Source: JBEKZQ01 sp049509675
Lineage (GTDB): Bacteria; Planctomycetota; Planctomycetia; Pirellulales; Thermoguttaceae
Direction: 5' to 3'
DNA: 16,790 bases
NCBI GenBank assembly: GCA_049509675.1
Contig: JBEKZQ010000114.1
Coordinates: 1-16,790, forward strand
In this document: in pieces, positions 13,057 through 16,790 of the stretch
Layout: each line of letters opens with the position of its first letter
Numbering within the stretch: the first letter of the stretch is position 1
Translations under genes and position numbers: made by a program
Notes under the pieces: generated by a model
Told to the model about the DNA's origin: nothing
The model's database searches: none
Seen by the model: only the letters and a program-made list of their open reading frames with translations

Positions 13057-14433
13057 TTGAATCCGCAATTCCCAAGAACCCGGCTCAGGCATAACCTGTC
13101 GGCCCGCACCCTGCTGGCGGCGGTGCTTCTTGCCGCCGCGACTTCCAGCCGGGCACAGATCAGCATCGATGCGATCAGTCCGCAAGATCCACGCCGCACG
13201 CCGACCGTGGAAATCTTTCATCGCTGGAAAGATTCGGTCGTCTACCTGACCGGGCCGCTGGTCACCGGCAAGGGACCATCGATGGACGAGTTCTTTCGCT
13301 TGCCGCAGAATCGCGAAACGAGCAGCATCGGCAGCGGCTTCGTAATCCACGAGTCGGGCTATATCGTCGCCAACGCCCACTCCGTCGAGCGCGTGATTCA
13401 GCAGTTCGTCAACCTGGGCGACGGCCAGACCTATCCGGCCGAATTGATCGCCGTGGCGCGCGACAAAGACCTGGCCTTGCTGAAGGTCGAGCCGGGGGCG
13501 CCGTTGCGGCCCGTGCAATTGGCCAAAAGCGGCGACTTCCTCATCGGCGAACGGGTCACCGTCATCGGCAATCCGCACGGACTGCGGCACACTTGCACGG
13601 CCGGCATTGTCAGCGCGGCCGGGCGCTCCGTCCAGACCACGGGCCTGCCCGGCATCACCCTGCACGACCTGATCCAGACCGACGCCGGTCTGAACCCGGG
13701 CAGTTCCGGCGGACCGTGGTTCAACGTGCTGGGACGAGTGATCGGCATCACCACCTCGATGCAGGCCGGCTCGCAGGCCATCGGTTTCGCCGTGCCCGTG
13801 GCCGCGCTCCGCGAGGTGCTGCCCGACATGCTCGATGTCGAACGTCGCTACGGCCTGGCGGTGGGACTGGAACTGCTGCCCATGGAGCCCTGTACGGTGG
13901 CCGGCGTGGCGCCCGGCTCCCCGGCGGCCGCGGCCGGCATCCAGTCGGGCGACATTCTGCAGAAGCTCAACGGCAAACCGTTGGACGGCCGTTGCGACTT
14001 CCACCTGGCCCTGGTCGGACACAGGCCGGGCGACAGGCTGCAACTCGAGTTGTGGCGCAAGGATCGGGTGCTCAACGGCCTCCTGGTGCTCGCCGCGCGG
14101 GCCAAGCCCGACGGCGCCGCCTTGCTGCAACAGCGATACGGTCTCACCGCCGTGCCGCTGAACGAGGCGAAGGCCCATGCCACCGCCCTGCGCGTGTACC
14201 GCGGGGTGATCATCACCGCCGTGGCAGCAGGCACGCCCTACGAGAAACTCCAGAGTCCGCCCTTGCCCGGCGACGTGCTGGCCCGCATCAACGACATCCG
14301 CCCCCGCAACCTGGACCACGTGGGCCTGCTGTTGGATCGCATCAAGCCGCACGAGCCGGTACACTTCGTTCTCTTGCGCATGAAAGATCACGTAGCCACC
14401 CGCATCGATATCACCGTCACGCTGGAAAAATGA
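13057..14433 (+). CDS. HtrA/DegP-like serine protease with two PDZ domains
   Basis: The product is 458 aa. An N-terminal signal peptide (basic RTRLRHN, then ARTLLAAVLLAAATSS, small residues before Q) implies export. The S1C trypsin-like domain has His108 in VANAHSVE (usually TNNHV), Asp138 in RDKDLALLKV and Ser217 in NPGSSGGPWF (usually GNSGGP), so the triad is complete. PDZ1 spans ~265-345 (VAPGSPAAAAGIQSGDIL), and a divergent PDZ2 spans ~365-455 (PLPGDVLARINDI). HtrA proteins degrade or refold damaged envelope proteins. The TTG start is the only one that keeps the signal peptide's basic region, and its ribosome-binding site is in a repeat. The next protease gene follows on the same strand, but the two are separated by ~400 nt of repeats. 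Confidence 0.9.
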   Translation: MNPQFPRTRLRHNLSARTLLAAVLLAAATSSRAQISIDAISPQDPRRTPTVEIFHRWKDSVVYLTGPLVTGKGPSMDEFFRLPQNRETSSIGSGFVIHESGYIVANAHSVERVIQQFVNLGDGQTYPAELIAVARDKDLALLKVEPGAPLRPVQLAKSGDFLIGERVTVIGNPHGLRHTCTAGIVSAAGRSVQTTGLPGITLHDLIQTDAGLNPGSSGGPWFNVLGRVIGITTSMQAGSQAIGFAVPVAALREVLPDMLDVERRYGLAVGLELLPMEPCTVAGVAPGSPAAAAGIQSGDILQKLNGKPLDGRCDFHLALVGHRPGDRLQLELWRKDRVLNGLLVLAARAKPDGAALLQQRYGLTAVPLNEAKAHATALRVYRGVIITAVAAGTPYEKLQSPPLPGDVLARINDIRPRNLDHVGLLLDRIKPHEPVHFVLLRMKDHVATRIDITVTLEK

Positions 14434-14460
14434 AGACGGAACTCCCCCCACGCCCCCACG

Positions 14461-14565
14461 CCCAACGCCCAACGCCCAACGCCCAACGCCCAACGCCCAA
14501 CGCCCAACGCCCAACGCCCCACGCCCCACGCCCCACGCTCCACGCCGCACGCCCCACGCCCCACG
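14461..14565. repeat. Tandem heptamer array (CCCAACG / CCCCACG), G4-prone
   Basis: Eight perfect copies of CCCAACG (14461-14516) are followed by about seven copies of CCCCACG and variants. On the minus strand this reads as GGG runs spaced by 4 nt (CGTT) or fewer, a textbook intramolecular G-quadruplex pattern. It lies 27 nt after the HtrA-like stop. The rest of 14566-14690 shows no gene or terminator. Confidence 0.9.
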
Positions 14566-14690
14566 TAACGGATTCTCCGCGGGCATCGCCAAAACCGCTT
14601 TTTCCGCGCGGCGGCCCGGGCATGTGCCGCAGACCGCAAAACGTCCGAAGATGAGGGAGACGGCGTACCCTGAGTAGCCGCCCACGGGCA

Positions 14691-14766
14691 GGGGACTGGT
14701 CCATTTTTCGGCCAGAAGACGCGGTTTTGCCAATCGACGATGGCCGAAAACATGGACCTGTCCCCC
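14691..14766 (+). repeat. Palindromic element, copy E (subfamily 2)
   Basis: The left end GGGGACTGGTCC then ATTTTTCGG pairs with CCGAAAACATGGACCTG then TCCCC. The arms match copy B most closely; the loop is divergent. Its ATGs (14740, 14752) are in frame with the downstream protease gene and would add a repeat-encoded N-terminus (MAENMDLSPSR). Confidence 0.75.
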
Positions 14767-14777
14767 TCCCGGCTAAA

Positions 14778-14790
14778 GGGGACAGTCCCC
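14778..14790. repeat. Short palindrome GGGGACAGTCCCC
   Basis: GGGGAC and GTCCCC flank a single A, 12 nt after copy E. It may be a fragment of the same palindromic family. It lies in the region between copy E and the preferred protease start. Confidence 0.45.
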
Positions 14791-14841
14791 GTAAACGGTT
14801 TCGTACCCTGTTTCTCTCCCCTCCGGAACGAGCCAGCCAAA

Positions 14842-15783
14842 GTGAACCGCCTCCTGGCGATGGTGATCGTGCTGGGCGCCGCGTCGCCGGCGCCGGGCTG
14901 GCCCGCGCCGTTTACGCCGCCGCAGACGCCGCACCCGGCAGTGGTTCGGGTGATCGTGCCCGAACGCGGCGGGGCCTCCTTGGGTTCCGGCTCCCTGGTG
15001 GCCGTCGATGCCACCCACGGCCTGGTCATCACCAACTGGCACGTGGTCCGCGACGTGGCCGGGCCCATCACCGTGGTCTTCCCCGACGGATTCCGCTCCA
15101 GCGCCACGCTGCTGCGGGTTGATCACGACTGGGACCTGGCGGCCCTGGCGATTGCCCGGCCCAACGTGCAGCCGATCGCGCTGTCGGCCACCGCCCCCCG
15201 GCCGGGCGAAACGCTCACCATCGCCGGCTACGGCTCCGGCTCCTACCGCGCGGCCGCCGGCCGCTGTACCGAGTATGTTTCCCCGGGCGGAAGTCATCCC
15301 TACGAAATGGTCGAAGTGTCTACGGGGGCGCGATTCGGCGATTCCGGCGGACCGATCCTCAACCAACGCGGCGAACTGGCCGGCGTGCTCTTCGGCTCGG
15401 CCCTGGGGCGGACCACCGGCAGTTATTGCGGCCGGGTGCGCAACTTCCTGGTCTCGGTGAGCGACGATTTCCGCCGCGTGCCCAGCAGTCCCACCATGAT
15501 CGCCCAGCAACCGCCGCCGCCGACAGCGCCGCAGTCTGCGCCGCCGGCAGCGCTAGTGGATAAGAAGGCCGAGCCGGCCAGCCTGCCGACGCCGCCGTTG
15601 GTTGCCGTGACCCCCGCCCCGGTTGCGCCGGTCGTCGCCAGCGCCCCCGCCCCGGCGGCCGTGGCAGCGCCGCTGCCTGCGCTTCCTAGCCGCGGCGATC
15701 AGATCAAGACGATCCTGGCAGCCATCGGCGTGATCGCCATCCTGTTCCACGCCATTCGCCTGCTAGGCGCGGCGGCCGGATAA
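14842..15783 (+). CDS. Exported trypsin-like serine protease with C-terminal membrane anchor
   Basis: The product is 313 aa from GTG 14842, which gives a compact signal sequence (VNRLLAMVIVLGAASPAPG). Catalytic residues are His67 in ITNWHVV, Asp98 in DHDWDLAAL and Ser168 in FGDSGGPIL. After the ~200-residue protease domain comes a Pro/Ala-rich linker (~212-285), then a hydrophobic C-terminal segment (IKTILAAIGVIAILFHAIRL). A membrane-tethered periplasmic protease is inferred. No PDZ domain is present, unlike its upstream neighbour. The frame is open to an ATG at 14740 within repeat copy E; the extra 34 residues look non-native and would block a signal peptide. The segment 15416-15621 is duplicated at 16585-16790. 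Confidence 0.82.
   Translation: MNRLLAMVIVLGAASPAPGWPAPFTPPQTPHPAVVRVIVPERGGASLGSGSLVAVDATHGLVITNWHVVRDVAGPITVVFPDGFRSSATLLRVDHDWDLAALAIARPNVQPIALSATAPRPGETLTIAGYGSGSYRAAAGRCTEYVSPGGSHPYEMVEVSTGARFGDSGGPILNQRGELAGVLFGSALGRTTGSYCGRVRNFLVSVSDDFRRVPSSPTMIAQQPPPPTAPQSAPPAALVDKKAEPASLPTPPLVAVTPAPVAPVVASAPAPAAVAAPLPALPSRGDQIKTILAAIGVIAILFHAIRLLGAAAG
15416..15621 (+). repeat. Direct duplication, first copy (protease tail)
   Basis: These 206 bp, covering the end of the protease domain and the Pro/Ala linker, align without gaps to 16585-16790 with 11 differences by hand count (about 95% identical). The offset is 1169 nt. Confidence 0.9.
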
Positions 15784-15973
15784 GAGATAACATTTGGCGA
15801 TGGGAGCAGGAGTTCTCTGTATAGGCATCCTGCCATGCAGCGAAATAAGGGGTGGAGAGTCGTTCATGGCGCGCATGGGGAGCGAGAGAAAATGAAACGG
15901 CCTCCTGGGTGAATCGCTGGACTGCGATGGCTCGACGTGCGAAAATAATCGAAGAAAGCGAGGTATCCCTATC

Positions 15974-16255
15974 ATGCTGCAACGTGAAGAGATCATGCAA
16001 CAGGCGTTGGGCTTGCCTCCCGAGGACCGAGCCTTTGTGGCCGCCGCTCTGGAGCACAGTCTGGCAGCCGAGTCCAAGGGCCCTCTTCCGGGTTCCGTCG
16101 ATCCCGGCAGTTGTGCGATTGTCGATGGCGGCGAGTTCTTGAAAGAACTGCAGCGGCGTTCGGCGGCACTGCGCGCTGGCCTGACCACCGCCCGACCGGC
16201 GACGGAAGTGCTGGCGGACCTGCTCCGGCGCCAAGCCGCTGAAAGTCCAACGTGA
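15974..16255 (+). CDS. Addiction-module antitoxin-like protein
   Basis: The product is 93 aa, mostly helical: EEIMQQALGLPPEDRAFVAAALEHSL at the N-terminus matches the putative addiction-module component family (TIGR02574-like), which starts with a helix ending in 'LP..eR..la..Ll.SL'. The partner toxin overlaps its stop by 4 nt (GTGA), the usual antitoxin-first arrangement. The antitoxin would bind and neutralise the RelE/ParE-like product and probably autoregulate the operon. A GAGG site (15960-15963) lies 10 nt before the ATG. The 190-nt spacer after the protease (15784-15973) shows no clear promoter. The C-terminal ~25 residues, rich in Ala and Arg, are the likely toxin-contact part. Confidence 0.8.
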   Translation: MLQREEIMQQALGLPPEDRAFVAAALEHSLAAESKGPLPGSVDPGSCAIVDGGEFLKELQRRSAALRAGLTTARPATEVLADLLRRQAAESPT

Positions 16256-16554
16256 TCCTCCGCATTCTGGCCAATGCCGAAGCGGAAATCGAGGCGGCCC
16301 GACGCTATTTGAATCGGCAATCGCTTGAGTTGGGCGGCCGATTTCTGGACGATCTGGCCGAAAGACTGGCCGCAATCGCCGAAGATCCGCTTCGATTTCC
16401 CAAGCTCGAAACACTGCCCGATGATCAGCCCTACCGCCGGGCATTGCTCACCGTCTTTCGATATGCGGTGGTGTTTGAAGTTCTCGACAAGACGATTGTG
16501 GTGGTTGCCCTGGCGCACACTAGTCGCGCACCGAATTACTGGCTCGGGCGGTGA
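16252..16554 (+). CDS. RelE/ParE-superfamily toxin
   Basis: The product is 100 aa, starting at GTG 16252 in a 4-nt overlap with the antitoxin stop. It has the N-terminal helix AEAEIEAARRYLNRQS, DLAERLAAIAEDPLRFP in the middle, then the core strands YRRALLTVFRYAVVFEV (61-77) and TIVVVALAHTSRAPNYW (81-97). The RxP.YW ending is typical of ParE/RelE toxins (PF05016). Such toxins either cleave mRNA on the ribosome or inhibit gyrase; the sequence does not decide which, though ParE-like features (H..R.P.YW) are present. Length and all core segments are intact, so the toxin appears complete. Confidence 0.85.
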   Translation: MILRILANAEAEIEAARRYLNRQSLELGGRFLDDLAERLAAIAEDPLRFPKLETLPDDQPYRRALLTVFRYAVVFEVLDKTIVVVALAHTSRAPNYWLGR

Positions 16555-16790
16555 TGGCCGGGCGTCCGCGAATTCACGAATTGTCCGGCAGTTATTGCGG
16601 CCGGGTGCGCAATTTCCTGGTCTCGGTGAGCGACGATTTCCGCCGCGTGCCCAGCAGTCCCACCATGATCGCCCAGCAACCGCCGCCGCCCGCAGCGCCG
16701 CCGTCTGTGCCGCCGGCAGCGCTGCTGTATAAGAAGGCGGATCCGGCCAGCCTGCCGACGCCGCCGTTGGTTGCCGTGGCCCCCGCCCCG
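16554..16790 (+). pseudogene. Chimeric partial ORF carrying a second copy of the protease tail
   Basis: An ATG at 16554 overlaps the last base of the toxin stop and opens a frame that runs to the window edge (79 codons). The first ~11 codons (MAGRPRIHELS) are unique. The rest, starting GSYCGRVRNFLV, repeats the upstream protease from just after its catalytic Ser region through the Pro/Ala linker. No catalytic residues are included, so it cannot be a protease as seen. It is either a pseudogene fragment from a duplication or an expressed linker-plus-anchor peptide if the C-terminal membrane segment follows outside the window. Confidence 0.65.
16585..16790 (+). repeat. Direct duplication, second copy (protease tail)
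   Basis: Aligns to 15416-15621 without gaps, with 11 substitutions, most in the linker and several changing amino acids (for example VDKK to LYKK). The copy begins abruptly at CCGGCAGTTATTGC and continues past the window. Confidence 0.9.

Noticed and set aside
14461..14565. CRISPR array
   Set aside because: Units are 7 nt and contiguous with no spacers; no cas genes are present.
12634..14733. 699-codon minus-strand open frame opposite the HtrA-like gene
   Set aside because: Composition is His/Gln/Arg/Gly-rich with no domain, it runs through several repeats and the heptamer array, and the opposite strand has a complete, recognisable protease.
1..16790. tRNA or rRNA genes
   Set aside because: No cloverleaf with a GGTTCGAATCC-type T arm and no conserved rRNA segment was found on either strand by eye.

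Overview
The window is a GC-rich bacterial chromosome segment that most resembles a member of the Planctomycetes (Pirellulales-like). This is inferred from gene content: a secreted 14-repeat LRR protein of the ITDAGL type, a Clp-N/ThiD2/ThiE fusion, a Trm112-like protein with a planctomycete-style long form, an S1 protein with a long acidic and proline-rich N-terminus, and trypsin-like exported proteases. No rRNA or tRNA is present to fix the taxonomy. The Hcp has the Cys spacing of strict-anaerobe (class I) proteins, which suggests low-oxygen or nitrosative conditions.

Layout. 1-2041: thiE fusion followed by a DUF2283-like gene whose 3' end runs into a mobile-element insertion. 2127-4247: plus-strand LRR protein, Trm112-like protein and HIT hydrolase, separated by repeats. 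4248-4699: hcp control region, with a CRP/FNR-type palindrome placed as for a class II activator, a -10 box, and a repeat copy in the leader. 4700-7485: hcp and carA, convergent, stops 8 nt apart. 7486-7940: no CDS; it holds a candidate structured RNA with a strong plus-strand terminator and a palindromic repeat. 7941-10290: minus-strand methyltransferase and AlaC-like aminotransferase. 10425-12579: promoter and S1-domain protein. 12580-13056: repeat-packed spacer. 13057-15783: two exported serine proteases, separated by a heptamer array and another repeat copy. 15974-16554: type II toxin-antitoxin pair, followed by a 206-bp second copy of the protease tail that runs off the right edge.

The genes do not form one pathway. 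They are mostly unlinked housekeeping functions: thiamine, carbamoyl phosphate, alanine/pyruvate, translation and proteolysis. What stands out is the density of repeats and how often they meet coding sequence. A 76-117 bp palindromic family occurs five times. One copy is flanked by a perfect 12-bp direct repeat, three copies give in-frame upstream extensions to neighbouring genes, and one sits in the hcp leader. Other inverted repeats lie inside thiE and the S1 gene or supply the ribosome-binding site of the HtrA-like protease. Four arrays built from three unrelated 7-nt units occupy the spacers. I see no complete novel defence or metabolic system. The best leads are the repeat family, the toxin-antitoxin module between duplicated protease tails, the hcp operator and the candidate RNA at 7600-7779.
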